The position numbers were made by a program, and so were the translations under genes. The notes under the pieces were generated by a model. The model was not told the DNA's origin and searched no databases. It saw nothing but the letters and a program-made list of their open reading frames with translations. Below are positions 26,632 to 38,529 of a DNA stretch of 64,000 nucleotides, piece by piece (position 1 is the first letter of the stretch; each line of letters begins with the position of its first letter). The stretch comes from an uncultured Paracoccaceae bacterium (GTDB lineage: Bacteria > Pseudomonadota > Alphaproteobacteria > Rhodobacterales > Rhodobacteraceae), in contig CANMPL010000004.1 of assembly GCA_947499715.1 (NCBI GenBank), forward strand, positions 248,001 to 312,000, given 5' to 3'.

Positions 26632-28647
26632 ATGTCCGATCTGCGCAAGCTTGTCATCGATGGAACCGAGGTCGAGGTGGATGGGGCGATGACCCTCATT
26701 CAGGCCTGCGAAGAAGCTGGGATCGAGATCCCGCGCTTTTGTTACCACGAGCGTCTGACGATTGCCGGCAACTGCCGCATGTGTCTGGTTGAGGTTGTGG
26801 GCGGACCGCCCAAGCCCGCCGCCTCTTGCGCGATGCAGGTCAAGGATTTGCGCCCCGGTCCCGAGGGGCAGCCACCACAGGTCAAGACGAACTCTCCTAT
26901 GGTGAAAAAGGCCCGTGAGGGTGTGATGGAGTTTCTGCTGATCAACCACCCGCTGGATTGTCCGATTTGCGATCAAGGCGGTGAGTGCGATCTGCAGGAT
27001 CAGGCGATGGCTTATGGCGTCGACTTTTCCCGCTTCCGCGAGCCGAAGCGCGCGACTGAAGATCTGGATTTGGGGCCTTTGGTTGAGACCCACATGACGC
27101 GCTGCATCTCCTGCACCCGTTGCGTGCGCTTCACCACCGAGGTCGCGGGCATTCACCAGATGGGCCAGACCGGCCGGGGTGAGGATGCCGAGATCACCAG
27201 CTATCTGGGTGAAACGCTGAATTCCAACATGCAGGGCAATATTATCGATCTGTGCCCTGTGGGTGCCTTGGTGTCGAAGCCTTATGCGTTTACTGCCCGC
27301 CCGTGGGAGCTGACCAAGACCGAATCCATCGACGTGATGGATGCGCTTGGGTCGAACATTCGAGTGGATACCAAGGGCCGCGAAGTGATGCGGTTTTTGC
27401 CGCGCAACCATGATGGCGTGAATGAGGAATGGATTTCCGACAAGACGCGCTTTGTCTGGGATGGGCTGCGCCGTCAGCGTCTGGACACCCCTTACATCCG
27501 CGAGAACGGCAAGCTGCGCAAAGCAAGCTGGCCCGAGGCGTTGACTGCGGCGGCGACGGCGATGAAGGGCAAGAAGCTGGCCGGGTTGGTCGGTGATCTG
27601 GCCCCGGTTGAGGCGGCATTTGCGCTTAAGCAATTGATCGAAGGGCAGGGCGGATCCGTTGAATGCCGCACCGATGGTGCGAAACTGCCGGCGGGCAACC
27701 GGTCTGGTTATGTGGGCACGGCCAGCATTGAAGACATTGATGAGGCCGAGATGATCATTCTGATCGGCACCAACCCGCGTGAAGAAGCGCCGGTGCTGAA
27801 CGCGCGGTTGCGCAAGGCCTGGAGCCGGGGCGCACGCATTGCGCGGATCGGAGCGCCGGATGATCTGACCTTCCCTGTGATGGAGCTTGGCACAGGCCGC
27901 AAGGCGCTGGCTGATCTGGCGGCGATGGACCATTCCGATAAGGCAGGCGTCAAAGGCGTGATGATCATCGGGCAGGGTGCCTTGAACGAGGCCGATGGCG
28001 CTGCTGTGCTGGGCACCGCAATGGCCACAGCAGAGGCGGGATCGTCGAAGTTCATGGTGCTGCACACGGCAGCGGGCCGAGTCGGCGCGATGGATGTGGA
28101 TGCCACGACCGAGGGCGGTATGGACGCGTTGAAAGACGCCGAGGTTATTTACAACTTGGGCGCGGACGAAGTTGAAATCGCAGCCGGGCCGTTTGTGATC
28201 TATCAGGGCAGCCATGGTGACCGGGGTGCGCACCGCGCGGATATCATCCTGCCAGCGGCGGCCTATACCGAAGAGAACGCGCTGTTTGTGAATACCGAAG
28301 GGCGGCCCCAGTTGGCGATGCGGGCGGGCTTTGCCCCCGGCGAGGCCAAGGAAAACTGGGCGATCCTGCGGGCCTTGTCGGCTGAGTTGGATGCCACATT
28401 GGGCTACGATTCATTGGCACAGCTGCGGAATGCACTTGTGGCCGTGCATCCGCATCTGGCGGCGATTGACGAAGTGGCCGAAAACGCTTGGCAGCCGCTG
28501 CCCGCCAAGAAGATGGGCGATGCGGACTTCAAAGGGGCGATCAAGGATCACTACCTCACCAACCCGATTGCCCGCGCCAGTCAGTTGATGGCAGAGCTTA
28601 GCGCCAACGCCAAAGCCCGCAACACAACAGCGGTGGCGGCGGAATAA
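26632..28647 (+). CDS. nuoG: NADH-quinone oxidoreductase subunit G
   Basis: Largest peripheral-arm subunit, 671 residues, linking NuoE/F clusters to NuoI. N-terminal 2Fe-2S ligands are C37, C48, C51 and C66. The [14 protein letters not shown] segment supplies His and Cys ligands of N5 and [10 protein letters not shown] those of N4. The C-terminal molybdopterin-oxidoreductase-like domain has lost catalytic function in this family. The start codon follows GGAACGGAAGG. It is directly followed by a lipoprotein gene with no gap. Confidence 0.97.
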   Translation: MSDLRKLVIDGTEVEVDGAMTLIQACEEAGIEIPRFCYHERLTIAGNCRMCLVEVVGGPPKPAASCAMQVKDLRPGPEGQPPQVKTNSPMVKKAREGVMEFLLINHPLDCPICDQGGECDLQDQAMAYGVDFSRFREPKRATEDLDLGPLVETHMTRCISCTRCVRFTTEVAGIHQMGQTGRGEDAEITSYLGETLNSNMQGNIIDLCPVGALVSKPYAFTARPWELTKTESIDVMDALGSNIRVDTKGREVMRFLPRNHDGVNEEWISDKTRFVWDGLRRQRLDTPYIRENGKLRKASWPEALTAAATAMKGKKLAGLVGDLAPVEAAFALKQLIEGQGGSVECRTDGAKLPAGNRSGYVGTASIEDIDEAEMIILIGTNPREEAPVLNARLRKAWSRGARIARIGAPDDLTFPVMELGTGRKALADLAAMDHSDKAGVKGVMIIGQGALNEADGAAVLGTAMATAEAGSSKFMVLHTAAGRVGAMDVDATTEGGMDALKDAEVIYNLGADEVEIAAGPFVIYQGSHGDRGAHRADIILPAAAYTEENALFVNTEGRPQLAMRAGFAPGEAKENWAILRALSAELDATLGYDSLAQLRNALVAVHPHLAAIDEVAENAWQPLPAKKMGDADFKGAIKDHYLTNPIARASQLMAELSANAKARNTTAVAAE

Positions 28648-29028
28648 GTGAAGGTCTGGTTCATCATAGGACTGGCCCTTGCGGCCTGCACTGGCCCGCA
28701 GGTCAGCCAAGGCAATGCGCGTCCGTCTTATGACGGTGTGCAGACCCAGCTGCTTGAGGGTGATCTGGTGGGCTTCAACGTGGCCTTGCGCGGGGCAGAG
28801 GGGCCGGATGCGGTCACCCGTTACGCCGAATGCGCCGCGGCCCAATATACTTTGATCCGTGGTTATGGATTTGCGCGTCATGTGCGCACCAATTTGGACA
28901 GCCGGGGTGGCACTTGGCGTGCCGATGCTGTTTACACAATCTCGCCGGACCTGCCAGCCGGGGCCAAAACGATAGACGCTGAAGTGACCGTCGCCAATTG
29001 CGGCGCGTCAGGCATTCCGACAGCGTAG
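28648..29028 (+). CDS. Small lipoprotein between nuoG and nuoH
   Basis: 126 residues with a GTG start immediately after the nuoG stop. Signal peptide with lipobox LAAC (Cys14). The mature part has two or three Cys, including EC-AAAQYTLIRGYGFARHVR and VANCGASG, and no recognised domain. It is the second lipoprotein in this nuo cluster (the other starts at 20260), and the two share no obvious similarity. Periplasmic face of the inner membrane or outer membrane location is expected. Confidence 0.7.
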   Translation: MKVWFIIGLALAACTGPQVSQGNARPSYDGVQTQLLEGDLVGFNVALRGAEGPDAVTRYAECAAAQYTLIRGYGFARHVRTNLDSRGGTWRADAVYTISPDLPAGAKTIDAEVTVANCGASGIPTA

Positions 29029-29040
29029 GGGACGAACACG

Positions 29041-30081
29041 ATGATGGCATTCTTTACAGAGACCACGCTGGGCATGGGGCTTGTGATCTTGGGGCAGTGT
29101 TTGCTGGTCCTGATCCCGCTGCTGCTGGCGCTGGCGTTCCTGATGTACGCCGACCGCAAGATCTGGGCCGCAGTGATGATGCGCAAAGGCCCCAACGTGG
29201 TGGGTGCCTTTGGTCTTTTGCAGTCGTTTGCGGATTTCCTGAAATACATCGTCAAGGAAATCGTGGTGCCAGCGGGGGCCGATAAGGCAGTGTTCTTCCT
29301 TGCGCCGATGATTTCATTCGTGCTGGCCGTGATCGCTTGGGCGGTGATCCCGTTTAATGACGGCTGGGTCGTGTCCGACATCAACGTGGCGATCCTTTAC
29401 GTCTTTGCCGTGTCATCGCTGGAAGTTTACGGCGTGATCATGGGCGGTTGGGCGTCGAACTCAAAGTATCCGTTCCTTGGGAGCCTGCGCTCTGCGGCGC
29501 AGATGATTTCCTATGAGGTCTCGCTTGGTCTGATCATCATCGGTGTGATCATCTCGACCGGTTCGATGAATTTCGGGGATATCGTCGCGGCGCAAGACGG
29601 GTCGGCGGGTATTTTTAACTGGTATTGGGTCGCACATTTCCCAATGCTTTTCCTGTTCTTTATCAGCGCCTTGGCGGAAACAAACCGCCCACCGTTTGAC
29701 CTGCCAGAGGCGGAATCGGAACTGGTGGCGGGCTATCAGGTGGAATACTCCTCCACCCCATTCCTGCTCTTTATGATCGGTGAATTGATGGCCGTGGTGC
29801 TGATGTGTGCACTGGTGTCGCTGCTGTTCTTCGGCGGTTGGCTGTCGCCGATCCCCGGCCTGCCGGACGGCGTGCTGTGGATGGTGCTGAAAATGGGGCT
29901 GGTGTTCTTTGCCTTCTCGATGGTCAAGGCGATCACCCCGCGCTACCGCTACGACCAATTGATGCGCATTGGCTGGAAGGTTTTCCTGCCGATGTCGCTG
30001 GCATGGGTCGTGTTCGTGGCCTTTATGGCGAAATTTGAAGTGTTTGGCGGCCTGTGGGCACGCTACGCGATCGGAGGTTAA
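29041..30081 (+). CDS. nuoH: NADH-quinone oxidoreductase subunit H
   Basis: Membrane subunit that forms the quinone channel with NuoB/D. 346 residues, eight or so transmembrane helices, with [18 protein letters not shown] and the conserved [19 protein letters not shown] loop, whose acidic residues are implicated in coupling. It lies between the nuoG-linked lipoprotein and nuoI, four bases from the latter. Confidence 0.97.
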   Translation: MMAFFTETTLGMGLVILGQCLLVLIPLLLALAFLMYADRKIWAAVMMRKGPNVVGAFGLLQSFADFLKYIVKEIVVPAGADKAVFFLAPMISFVLAVIAWAVIPFNDGWVVSDINVAILYVFAVSSLEVYGVIMGGWASNSKYPFLGSLRSAAQMISYEVSLGLIIIGVIISTGSMNFGDIVAAQDGSAGIFNWYWVAHFPMLFLFFISALAETNRPPFDLPEAESELVAGYQVEYSSTPFLLFMIGELMAVVLMCALVSLLFFGGWLSPIPGLPDGVLWMVLKMGLVFFAFSMVKAITPRYRYDQLMRIGWKVFLPMSLAWVVFVAFMAKFEVFGGLWARYAIGG

Positions 30082-30084
30082 GCG

Positions 30085-30570
30085 ATGGACTACAACCGCG
30101 CCGCCAAATATTTCCTGCTGATGGACTTCTGGCAGGGGTTCCGACTGGGGTTCAAACACTTTTTTCGGCCAAAGGTCACGCTGAATTATCCGCATGAAAA
30201 AGGGCCATTGTCGCCGCGATTCCGGGGCGAACATGCGCTGCGTCGGTATCCCAATGGGGAAGAGCGTTGCATCGCCTGTAAGCTGTGTGAGGCCGTGTGC
30301 CCGGCGCAGGCGATCACGATTGATGCAGAGCCACGCGACGACGGCAGCCGCCGGACCACGCGCTATGACATCGATATGACCAAGTGCATCTACTGCGGTT
30401 TCTGCCAAGAGGCCTGCCCGGTGGATGCGATTGTCGAAGGCCCGAATTTCGAGTTCTCAACCGAGACCCGCGAAGAGTTGTATTACGACAAGGACAAGCT
30501 GCTCGCTAACGGCGACCGTTGGGAAGCCGAGATTGCACGCAACCTTGAGATGGATGCGCCTTACCGATGA
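30085..30570 (+). CDS. nuoI: NADH-quinone oxidoreductase subunit I
   Basis: Carries clusters N6a and N6b between NuoG and NuoB. 161 residues with two 4Fe-4S motifs: C62-C65-C68-C72 ([12 protein letters not shown]) and C101-C104-C107-C111 ([12 protein letters not shown]). Its stop overlaps the next gene (ATGA), which is not nuoJ but a guest gene. Confidence 0.97.
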   Translation: MDYNRAAKYFLLMDFWQGFRLGFKHFFRPKVTLNYPHEKGPLSPRFRGEHALRRYPNGEERCIACKLCEAVCPAQAITIDAEPRDDGSRRTTRYDIDMTKCIYCGFCQEACPVDAIVEGPNFEFSTETREELYYDKDKLLANGDRWEAEIARNLEMDAPYR

Positions 30571-30965
30571 GCAATGAAAACCCCTTTGAAGCGATGATGA
30601 AGATGAGCCAGGACTGGCTTCGCCAGGTGAACCCTGCCATGGAATCCTTCACGCCCAAGGGGTTTGAAGAGATGTTCCCCACCATGCCGAAAGACATGAT
30701 GGAAACCTTCATGGGCAAGGGCATGAACCCCGAGGGGCTGGACGCCAAAACCCGGTTGCTGCTGACGCTGATGGGGCTGACCATCATGGGCGCACAGGCC
30801 GAAGCGCAGGTGCGTCTGACCGTGCGCCACGCGGTCGAGGCGGGGGCCACGAAACAGGAAATTGCCGAAACCATCGCGCAGGCCGCGATGTTTGGCGGCG
30901 TGCCAGCCATGACCAAGGCCATGGAATTGGCGACGGAAGTCTTAGACAAGGATAGCGACGCATGA
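30567..30965 (+). CDS. Carboxymuconolactone decarboxylase-like protein without cysteines
   Basis: 132-residue all-helical protein. [19 protein letters not shown] and [26 protein letters not shown] match the carboxymuconolactone decarboxylase / AhpD fold. AhpD-type peroxidase activity needs a CxxC pair, and this protein has no Cys at all, so redox chemistry of that kind is excluded. The N-terminal 45 residues are Met-rich. It overlaps nuoI and nuoJ by four bases on both sides, so it is fully embedded in the operon. Role unknown. Confidence 0.8.
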   Translation: MSNENPFEAMMKMSQDWLRQVNPAMESFTPKGFEEMFPTMPKDMMETFMGKGMNPEGLDAKTRLLLTLMGLTIMGAQAEAQVRLTVRHAVEAGATKQEIAETIAQAAMFGGVPAMTKAMELATEVLDKDSDA

Positions 30966-31567
30966 CCGTGTTTGCCTTTATCTTTTATCTGTTCGCGATC
31001 TCGACCGTTCTGGGCGGCTTGATGACCGTGATCAGCCGGAACCCGGTGCATTCGGTGCTGTGGCTGATCCTCGCGTTCTTGTCCGCGGCCGGCTTGTTCG
31101 TCACCTTGGGGGCAGAGTTCGTGGCGATGCTGCTGATCATCGTCTACGTGGGCGCGGTCGCGGTGTTGTTCTTGTTTGTGGTCATGATGCTGGACGTCGA
31201 CTTCGCAGAGTTGAAGGCCGAAATGTCCAAATATCTGCCGCTTGGCTTGCTGATCGGGGTCGTGATCCTGATGCAGATGGCGATTGCCTTTGGCTCTTGG
31301 GGTTTTGCCGATGGGGCGATGGGCCGCATTGCAGCACCAACGGGCGAGGCAGAGAACACGGCGGCTTTGGGCCTGCTGATCTATGACAAATACATCATCC
31401 TTTTCCAGCTTGCAGGGTTGATCCTGCTGGTGGCGATGATCGGGGCGATTGTCCTGACCCTGCGCCACCGCGTGGACATCAAGCGCCAGAACGTCATGGC
31501 GCAAATGCACCGCGATCCCGCGAAAGCGATGGAGCTGAAGGACGTCAAACCGGGGCAGGGGCTATAA
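30962..31567 (+). CDS. nuoJ: NADH-quinone oxidoreductase subunit J
   Basis: Membrane subunit of the proton-pumping arm. 201 residues with five transmembrane helices; helix 3 region [20 protein letters not shown] carries the pi-bulge segment characteristic of the family. The start overlaps the preceding gene; nuoK starts one base after its stop. Confidence 0.96.
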   Translation: MTVFAFIFYLFAISTVLGGLMTVISRNPVHSVLWLILAFLSAAGLFVTLGAEFVAMLLIIVYVGAVAVLFLFVVMMLDVDFAELKAEMSKYLPLGLLIGVVILMQMAIAFGSWGFADGAMGRIAAPTGEAENTAALGLLIYDKYIILFQLAGLILLVAMIGAIVLTLRHRVDIKRQNVMAQMHRDPAKAMELKDVKPGQGL

Positions 31568-31568
31568 G

Positions 31569-31874
31569 ATGATCGGACTTGAACATTATCTGACGGTCGC
31601 GGCGGCGCTGTTCGTCATTGGTATCTTTGGCCTGTTTCTGAACCGCAAGAACGTGATCATCCTGTTGATGAGCATCGAACTGATGCTGCTGGCGGTGAAT
31701 ATCAACTTTGTGGCTTTCTCCAGCTTCCTTGGTGATCTGGTGGGGCAGGTCTTTACGTTGTTTGTGCTGACCGTCGCTGCTGCCGAGGCCGCGATTGGCT
31801 TGGCGATCCTTGTCTGTTTCTTCCGCAACCGCGGATCCATCGACGTTGAAGACGTCAACGTGATGAAAGGCTGA
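31569..31874 (+). CDS. nuoK: NADH-quinone oxidoreductase subunit K
   Basis: 101 residues, three transmembrane helices, family length. The membrane Glu residues needed for proton transfer are visible in [16 protein letters not shown] and in [12 protein letters not shown]. It is tightly packed between nuoJ and nuoL. Confidence 0.97.
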   Translation: MIGLEHYLTVAAALFVIGIFGLFLNRKNVIILLMSIELMLLAVNINFVAFSSFLGDLVGQVFTLFVLTVAAAEAAIGLAILVCFFRNRGSIDVEDVNVMKG

Positions 31875-31878
31875 ACGG

Positions 31879-33993
31879 ATGGAAACCATCATCCTCTTTG
31901 CCCCGCTGGTGGGCGCGCTGATTGCTGGCTTTGGCTGGAAGATCATCGGTGAGACGGCGGCGCAGTGGCTGACGACGTCGCTGTTGTTCCTGAGCGCCTT
32001 CCTGTCGTGGATCGTGTTCCTGACGTTTGACGGCGTGACCGAGAGCATTCAGATCCTGCGCTGGATCGAGAGCGGCAGCCTGAGCACCGATTGGGCCATT
32101 CGGATGGATCGGTTGACGGCGACGATGTTGATCGTGATCACCACCGTTTCGGCGCTCGTGCACCTCTATTCCTTTGGCTACATGGCCCATGACGAGAACT
32201 TTGGCGAAGGTGTCGCCTATAAGGCGCGGTTCTTTGCGTATCTGTCGTTCTTTACCTTTGCGATGTTGATGCTGGTCACAGCCGACAACCTTGTGCAGAT
32301 GTTCTTTGGCTGGGAAGGGGTGGGTGTCGCGTCTTATCTGCTGATCGGCTTTTACTACAAGAAACCAAGCGCCAATGCCGCCGCGATCAAGGCCTTTGTG
32401 GTCAACCGCGTGGGCGACTTTGGCTTTGCCTTGGGGATCTTTGGGCTGTTCTACCTGACCGACAGCATCAAGTTTGACGACATCTTTGCCGCCGCACCGG
32501 AGCTGGCGGAAACCACGATTGGCTTTATGTGGCGCGAGTGGAATGCCGCGAACTTGCTGGCCTTCCTGCTGTTCGTGGGCGCCATGGGCAAATCGGCGCA
32601 GTTGTTCCTGCACACATGGTTGCCAGACGCGATGGAGGGCCCGACACCTGTGTCGGCGCTGATCCACGCGGCGACCATGGTGACGGCGGGTGTTTTCCTC
32701 GTTTGCCGCATGTCGCCGCTGATGGAATACGCGCCAGAGACCAAGGCGTTCATCGTTTATCTGGGCGCGACCACGGCATTCTTTGCCGCGACTGTGGGCC
32801 TTGTGCAAAACGACATCAAACGCGTGATTGCTTATTCGACCTGCTCGCAGTTGGGCTACATGTTCGTGGCCGCGGGCGTCGGTGTCTATTCCGTTGCGAT
32901 GTTCCACTTGCTGACGCACGCGTTCTTTAAGGCGATGTTGTTCCTTGGGGCTGGTTCGGTCATTCACGGGATGCATCACGAACAGGACATGCGGAACTAC
33001 GGCGGGTTGAAAGACAAGATGCCCAAGACGTTCTGGGCCATGATGATTGGCACGCTTGCGATCACTGGCGTTGGCATTCCGCTTTTGTATCTTGGCTTCC
33101 CTGTGGGGTTCGCGGGCTTCGTTTCCAAGGATGCGATCATCGAAAGCGCCTTTGCGGCTGAGGCGGGCTATGCCTTCTGGATGCTTGTGATGGCGGCGGC
33201 GATGACCAGTTTCTACAGCTGGCGGCTGATGTTCCTGACGTTCTACGGCAAGCCGCGTGGCGATGCGCATACGCATGAACATGCGCACGAAAGCCCCAAT
33301 GTGATGCTGGTGCCGCTGGCGGTTCTGGCTGTTGGCGCGATCTTTTCCGGCATGGTGTTCTACAAGCCCTACTTTGGGTCCGACGATAGCGTCGGCAAGT
33401 TCTTTGGCGTGATCGAGGCCAAGGAAGAGACCGAGGATCACGCGATGGGCTTTACCCTGATCGCGCCGGCCTATGCGGCGGGTGAGGAAACGGACGACCA
33501 TGGTGATGACCACGGTGCAGCGGCTTGGCCGACTGAACCGGGCAAGGGGGCGATTTTCAAGCACCCTGACAACCACGTCCTGCACGAAGCACATGGTGTG
33601 CCGATCTGGGTGAAGCTTAGCCCGTTTATCGCGATGTTGGGTGGCTTTTTGCTGGCGTTTCAGATGTATATCCGGCGGCCTGACTGGCCTGCGAAACTGG
33701 CCGCAAATCAGGCGCCGCTTTATAACTTCCTGCTCAACAAATGGTACTTTGACGAGCTTTACGACGTGGTCTTCGTGAAACCCGCGTCGGCCATCGGCAA
33801 CCTGCTGTGGAAGCGCGGCGATCAGGGCACGATTGACGGCGGGATCAATGGATTGGCGATGGGGATCATCCCCTTCTTCACCAAGCTCGCGGGGCGTGCG
33901 CAATCTGGATATCTGTTCACCTACGCCTTTGCGATGGTCTTGGGGATTGCGGTGCTGATTACATGGGTCTCTCTCACCGGGGGGTATAACTGA
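31879..33993 (+). CDS. nuoL: NADH-quinone oxidoreductase subunit L
   Basis: Antiporter-like subunit at the distal end of complex I with the long lateral helix. 704 residues, longer than the E. coli protein (~613). [16 protein letters not shown] and the [20 protein letters not shown] motif hold the key Glu and Lys. Extra length comes from polar loops: a His/Glu-rich stretch near residue 462 (HTHEHAHES) and an Asp/His-rich one near 535-545 ([11 protein letters not shown]). The stop overlaps nuoM by one base. Confidence 0.97.
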   Translation: METIILFAPLVGALIAGFGWKIIGETAAQWLTTSLLFLSAFLSWIVFLTFDGVTESIQILRWIESGSLSTDWAIRMDRLTATMLIVITTVSALVHLYSFGYMAHDENFGEGVAYKARFFAYLSFFTFAMLMLVTADNLVQMFFGWEGVGVASYLLIGFYYKKPSANAAAIKAFVVNRVGDFGFALGIFGLFYLTDSIKFDDIFAAAPELAETTIGFMWREWNAANLLAFLLFVGAMGKSAQLFLHTWLPDAMEGPTPVSALIHAATMVTAGVFLVCRMSPLMEYAPETKAFIVYLGATTAFFAATVGLVQNDIKRVIAYSTCSQLGYMFVAAGVGVYSVAMFHLLTHAFFKAMLFLGAGSVIHGMHHEQDMRNYGGLKDKMPKTFWAMMIGTLAITGVGIPLLYLGFPVGFAGFVSKDAIIESAFAAEAGYAFWMLVMAAAMTSFYSWRLMFLTFYGKPRGDAHTHEHAHESPNVMLVPLAVLAVGAIFSGMVFYKPYFGSDDSVGKFFGVIEAKEETEDHAMGFTLIAPAYAAGEETDDHGDDHGAAAWPTEPGKGAIFKHPDNHVLHEAHGVPIWVKLSPFIAMLGGFLLAFQMYIRRPDWPAKLAANQAPLYNFLLNKWYFDELYDVVFVKPASAIGNLLWKRGDQGTIDGGINGLAMGIIPFFTKLAGRAQSGYLFTYAFAMVLGIAVLITWVSLTGGYN

Positions 33994-35534
33994 TGGGCAA
34001 CCTTCTTTCGCTCACCACCTTTATCCCGCTTTTGGGGGCGGCCATTCTGGCGCTGTTCTTGCGTGGCGATGATGAGGCCGCACAGCGTAACGCCAAATGG
34101 GTGGCGCTGGTCGTGACAGGGGCGACATTCCTTGTGTCGCTGTTCATCCTGTTCGCATTTGACCCCAGCGACCCCGGCTTTCAGTTCGTGGAAGAGCGTC
34201 CGTGGCTGCTGGGTCTGCAATACAAGATGGGTGTCGACGGGATCAGCGTCCTTTTTGTGATGCTGACCACCTTCCTGATGCCACTTGTGATTGCGGCTTG
34301 TTGGGATGTGAAGACACGGGTCAAGGAATACATGATCGCGTTTCTGATCTTGGAAACGCTGATGCTGGGCGTCTTTATGGCGCTGGATCTGGTGCTGTTC
34401 TATTTGTTCTTTGAGGCGGGCCTGATCCCAATGTTCCTGATCATCGGCATCTGGGGCGGCAAGGACCGGATCTATGCGTCCTTCAAGTTCTTCCTTTATA
34501 CCTTCCTTGGTTCGGTGCTGATGCTGGTGGCGATGGTGGCAATGTTCACTGACGCAGGCACGACGGATATCCCGGCGCTGATGGCGCATGAGTTTGGATC
34601 CGAGAGCTTTAGCTTGCTGGGCATTCAGATCATTGGTGGCGCGCAGACCCTGATGTGGATTGCGTTCTTTGCAAGCTTTGCCGTCAAGATGCCGATGTGG
34701 CCGGTCCACACCTGGCTGCCGGATGCGCACGTGCAAGCCCCTACGGCGGGGTCGGTGGTGCTGGCCGCGATCCTGTTGAAAATGGGGGGCTACGGTTTCT
34801 TGCGGTTCAGTCTGCCGATGTTCCCTGTGGGATCAGAGGTGATGGGGCCGCTGGTGCTTTGGCTGTCGGCTATCGCGATCGTCTACACCTCGCTGGTGGC
34901 ACTGGTGCAGCAAGACATGAAAAAGCTGATCGCATATTCCTCCGTCGCCCACATGGGTTACGTCACGATGGGGATCTTTGCGGTGAACCAGCAGGGGATC
35001 GATGGCGCAATCTTCCAGATGATCAGCCACGGCTTTATTTCTGGTGCGCTCTTCCTGTGTGTCGGCGTGATTTACGACCGCATGCATACGCGTGAGATTG
35101 ACGCCTACGGGGGCCTTGTGAACCGGATGCCAGCCTATGCGCTGATCTTCATGTTCTTCACCATGGCCAACGTCGGCCTGCCGGGCACATCCGGTTTTGT
35201 TGGCGAATTCCTGACGCTGATGGGGATCTTCCAAGTGAACACATGGATCGCGGTCTTTGCGACATCCGGCGTGATCTTGTCGGCGGCCTATGCGCTGTGG
35301 CTCTATCGCCGCGTGGTGATGGGCGACCTGATCAAGGAAAGCCTCAAGACAATCTCTGACATGACAACGCGCGAGCGGGCGATCTTTGCGCCGCTGGTAG
35401 TGATGACGCTGCTTTTGGGCGTCTATCCGGCGCTGGTGCTCGACATCATTGGGCCAAGCGTGTCGGCACTGGTCGGACAATATGACATCGCGACGGCAGC
35501 CTTTGAGGCCGCCAACCAAGTCGCATCGAACTAA
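33993..35534 (+). CDS. nuoM: NADH-quinone oxidoreductase subunit M
   Basis: Antiporter-like proton channel subunit. 513 residues, about 14 transmembrane helices. [18 protein letters not shown] and [20 protein letters not shown] are the family motifs carrying the proton-transfer Glu and Lys. The start shares one base with the nuoL stop; nuoN follows after 12 bases. Confidence 0.97.
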   Translation: MGNLLSLTTFIPLLGAAILALFLRGDDEAAQRNAKWVALVVTGATFLVSLFILFAFDPSDPGFQFVEERPWLLGLQYKMGVDGISVLFVMLTTFLMPLVIAACWDVKTRVKEYMIAFLILETLMLGVFMALDLVLFYLFFEAGLIPMFLIIGIWGGKDRIYASFKFFLYTFLGSVLMLVAMVAMFTDAGTTDIPALMAHEFGSESFSLLGIQIIGGAQTLMWIAFFASFAVKMPMWPVHTWLPDAHVQAPTAGSVVLAAILLKMGGYGFLRFSLPMFPVGSEVMGPLVLWLSAIAIVYTSLVALVQQDMKKLIAYSSVAHMGYVTMGIFAVNQQGIDGAIFQMISHGFISGALFLCVGVIYDRMHTREIDAYGGLVNRMPAYALIFMFFTMANVGLPGTSGFVGEFLTLMGIFQVNTWIAVFATSGVILSAAYALWLYRRVVMGDLIKESLKTISDMTTRERAIFAPLVVMTLLLGVYPALVLDIIGPSVSALVGQYDIATAAFEAANQVASN

Positions 35535-35546
35535 GGACGCCGGGTT

Positions 35547-36992
35547 ATGATCTCTGCTGATATTCAAACCGTTCTGCCAGAAATCCTGCTGTCGCTTTAT
35601 GCGATGGGGGCGCTGATGGCTGCCGTCTACACGATCAAGGATGGGGCCGCGGCCTTGCTGACCTGGGTCACGGCGGGGGTCTTTGTGCTGCTGGCGGTCT
35701 GGATCGGGATCAATGGTGATGGCACCACAACCGCCTTTGGCGGCATGTTCGTCGAGGATGCATTTGCCCGGTTTGCCAAGATCATCATTCTGTTATCCGC
35801 CGCGATTGTCCTGCTGATGAGCGAGGGCTACATGGCCCGCCGCAACCTGCTGCGGTTCGAATACCCGCTGTTGGTGGCTTTGGCTGTCGTCGGCATGATG
35901 GTCATGGTCAGCGCGGGCGACCTGATGGCGCTTTACATGGGGCTAGAGCTGCAATCCCTGTCGCTTTACGTCGTCGCCTCGCTGCGCCGTGACAGCGCCA
36001 AGTCGACCGAGGCTGGCCTGAAGTATTTCGTGTTGGGCGCGCTGTCGTCTGGCCTGCTGCTCTATGGTGCGTCGCTGACATACGGCTTTGCGGGGACAAC
36101 CCTGTTCTCTGGCATCATCGACGCGCTGCAAGATGACGTATCGCTGGGTCTGTTGTTTGGTCTGGTGTTCCTGCTGGCAGGCTTTGCCTTCAAGGTCAGC
36201 GCTGCACCCTTCCATATGTGGACACCTGACGTTTACGAAGGCTCGCCCACGCCGGTCACAGCCTTCTTTGCCACGGCACCCAAGGTTGCCGCGATGGCGC
36301 TGTTTGCCCGTGTGGTGCATGACGCCTTTGGCGGCATTGTGGGCGAATGGCAGCAAATCGTGGCTTTCCTCGCCGTGGTGTCCATGTTCCTTGGAGCGAT
36401 TGCAGCCATCGGGCAGCGCGATATCAAGCGTCTGATGGCCTATTCATCCATCGCCCACATGGGCTTTGCCCTGATGGGCTTGGCGGCTGGCACCGCCTTG
36501 GGCGTGCAGGCGATGCTGATCTATATGGCGATCTATGTGACGATGAATATCGGCACCTTTGCCCTGATCCTGAGCATGGAAAAAGACGGACGCCCGGTGA
36601 CCGACATCCAGGCGTTGCAAAGCTATTCTAAGCGCGATCCGCTGATGGCGCTGGTCATGTTGGTGATGATGTTCAGCCTTGCGGGTGTGCCGCCGATGCT
36701 GGGCTTCTTTGGCAAATTCTACGTGCTGCGCGCGGCCTATGATGCGGGCCTTGGCTGGTTGGCGGTTGCCGGTGTGATCGCATCGGTGATCGGTGCGTTC
36801 TACTATCTGCGGATCGTTTACTACGTCTACTTTGGCGCGGATCAGGACGGCACAGACAGCCGCCCGACGCCGGTTTTGTGGACAGCTGCCGTGATCACCG
36901 GTTTGATCGTAGCGCTTGCGTGGTTGCCGGGTGTGAACCTTTTTGGCATCGAACCTGTCGCGGCAGCGGCAGCGGAAACTCTTGTCAACTAA
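35547..36992 (+). CDS. nuoN: NADH-quinone oxidoreductase subunit N
   Basis: Third antiporter-like subunit, 481 residues. [17 protein letters not shown] and [20 protein letters not shown] are the diagnostic motifs. It ends the nuo genes, and its last 11 bases overlap the presumed TTG start of birA, so the operon probably continues into birA-coaX-rnj. Confidence 0.97.
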   Translation: MISADIQTVLPEILLSLYAMGALMAAVYTIKDGAAALLTWVTAGVFVLLAVWIGINGDGTTTAFGGMFVEDAFARFAKIIILLSAAIVLLMSEGYMARRNLLRFEYPLLVALAVVGMMVMVSAGDLMALYMGLELQSLSLYVVASLRRDSAKSTEAGLKYFVLGALSSGLLLYGASLTYGFAGTTLFSGIIDALQDDVSLGLLFGLVFLLAGFAFKVSAAPFHMWTPDVYEGSPTPVTAFFATAPKVAAMALFARVVHDAFGGIVGEWQQIVAFLAVVSMFLGAIAAIGQRDIKRLMAYSSIAHMGFALMGLAAGTALGVQAMLIYMAIYVTMNIGTFALILSMEKDGRPVTDIQALQSYSKRDPLMALVMLVMMFSLAGVPPMLGFFGKFYVLRAAYDAGLGWLAVAGVIASVIGAFYYLRIVYYVYFGADQDGTDSRPTPVLWTAAVITGLIVALAWLPGVNLFGIEPVAAAAAETLVN

Positions 36993-37743
36993 CCCCAACA
37001 AACACGCTGAATGGCCGCAGGGCTATCGTTGTCTGGCCTATGATACGCTTGACAGCACCATGGCCGAGGCCGCGCGCCTTGGCCCCACAATCGACGGTCC
37101 AACCTGGATTATTACCAAAACCCAGACCGATGGGCGGGGCCGTCGGGGCCGCGTGTGGGAAAACCCAAAAGGAAACCTGGCGGCGACCCTGGTGTTCCAT
37201 CCGTTCTGCACCCCGCAAGTTGCCGCCCAGCGGTCTTTCGTTGCGGCCAATGCCCTTTTTGAGACGCTGGCGCTATATGTCGACCGTGCAAAGCTTGCCA
37301 CCAAATGGCCCAACGACGTGTTGCTGAACGGCGGCAAGGTTGCGGGCATTCTGCTCGAATCCAGCGGCAAGGGACCCTTTGTCGACTGGCTATCGGTCGG
37401 CGTGGGCGTGAACCTGTCAGAGACACCGAGCGGTGTGAAGGACGCCAAGTTCCCACCCGTCAGCCTGCAAGGCGAAGGCGGGGCTTCGGTTTCGCCAGAG
37501 GAATTCCTTGTCTATCTGGCAGGCAATGTGGCCACGCAAGAAGGCAAGCTGGACCGCTTTGGCTTTGACAAGATCCGCACCGATTGGCTGAAAAACGCCG
37601 CAAAGCTGGGTGAGACGATCACGGCGCTTCAGGGCGCGGAAATGATCCAAGGTATCTTTGATACGATTGATACGGACGGCAATCTGGTGCTGATCACTGC
37701 CAAAGGGCCGCGCAAGATCGCCGCGGCGGATATTTACTTCTAA
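36982..37743 (+). CDS. birA: Biotin--[acetyl-CoA-carboxylase] ligase
   Basis: Attaches biotin to carrier proteins such as MccA in this window. About 253 residues. [18 protein letters not shown] is the biotinyl-AMP loop and [19 protein letters not shown] the biotin site. There is no N-terminal HTH, so it is the monofunctional ligase and not the repressor type. No ATG exists before the conserved core; TTG at 36982 is the best start and overlaps nuoN by 11 bases. A TTG at 36943 is possible but would bury the start deeper in nuoN. Confidence 0.92.
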   Translation: MSTNPNKHAEWPQGYRCLAYDTLDSTMAEAARLGPTIDGPTWIITKTQTDGRGRRGRVWENPKGNLAATLVFHPFCTPQVAAQRSFVAANALFETLALYVDRAKLATKWPNDVLLNGGKVAGILLESSGKGPFVDWLSVGVGVNLSETPSGVKDAKFPPVSLQGEGGASVSPEEFLVYLAGNVATQEGKLDRFGFDKIRTDWLKNAAKLGETITALQGAEMIQGIFDTIDTDGNLVLITAKGPRKIAAADIYF

Positions 37744-37755
37744 GGGGGGCAGGGG

Positions 37756-38529
37756 ATGCTTCTGGCCATTGACTGCGGCAATACGAATACGGTGTTTTCG
37801 ATCCTTGATGGGGATGAGACGATTGCGACTTGGCGCACCTCGACCGAGTGGCAGCGCACGGCGGATCAATATTATGTCTGGTTGTCTTCACTTATGCGGT
37901 TCCAAAAGCTGGACGTGCATATCGACGAAGTCATCGTCAGTTCCACCGTGCCGCGCGTTGTCTTTAATTTGCGCGTCTTGTCGGACCGTTACTTCAACTG
38001 CCGCCCATTGGTGGTGGGTAAGCCGGAATGCGCCTTGCCCGTGCAGCCGCGCGTCGATGCGGGCACGGCTGTTGGCCCGGACCGGCTGGTCAACACGGCG
38101 GGTGCCTTTGACCGGCATGGTGGCGATCTGATTGTCGTGGATTTTGGCACCGCCACGACCTTTGACGTGGTAGATGATGACGGGGCGTATATCGGCGGTG
38201 TGATCGCGCCGGGTGTGAACCTGTCGCTTGAGGCGCTGCATAATGCTGCTGCCGCCCTGCCGCACGTGGACATCAGTAAGCCGCAAGCAGTTATCGGCAC
38301 CAATACGGTCGCCTGTATGCAGTCTGGCGTCTTTTGGGGTTACATCGGTCTGGTCCGCGAGATATGCGCACGGATCAAAGCCGAACGCGGGCGCGAGATG
38401 AAGATTATCTCGACCGGTGGTCTGGCCCCGCTATTTCAACAATCAGAGGCGCTGTTTGATGCCTTTGAAGACGATCTGACGATGCACGGGCTAACCGTCA
38501 TCCATCGCTTTAACAAGGACACCGCATGA
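37756..38529 (+). CDS. coaX: Type III pantothenate kinase
   Basis: First step of CoA synthesis, phosphorylating pantothenate. 257 residues of the ASKHA fold. LLAIDCGNTNTVFSILDG holds the phosphate-binding loop and VVDFGTATTFDVV the second one; DRLVNTAGAF is the substrate segment. GGGGCAGGGG precedes the ATG. It overlaps rnj by four bases. Confidence 0.95.
   Translation: MLLAIDCGNTNTVFSILDGDETIATWRTSTEWQRTADQYYVWLSSLMRFQKLDVHIDEVIVSSTVPRVVFNLRVLSDRYFNCRPLVVGKPECALPVQPRVDAGTAVGPDRLVNTAGAFDRHGGDLIVVDFGTATTFDVVDDDGAYIGGVIAPGVNLSLEALHNAAAALPHVDISKPQAVIGTNTVACMQSGVFWGYIGLVREICARIKAERGREMKIISTGGLAPLFQQSEALFDAFEDDLTMHGLTVIHRFNKDTA

Noticed and set aside
26563-28233. Very long antisense frame opposite nuoG (556 codons)
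   Set aside because: It is a mirror of nuoG codon bias in GC-rich DNA; the product has no recognisable domain and is Arg/His-rich like other such shadows.
31855-33903. Very long antisense frame opposite nuoL (682 codons)
   Set aside because: Same reason: product is rich in His, Arg and Gln with no domain, while nuoL on the + strand is certain.
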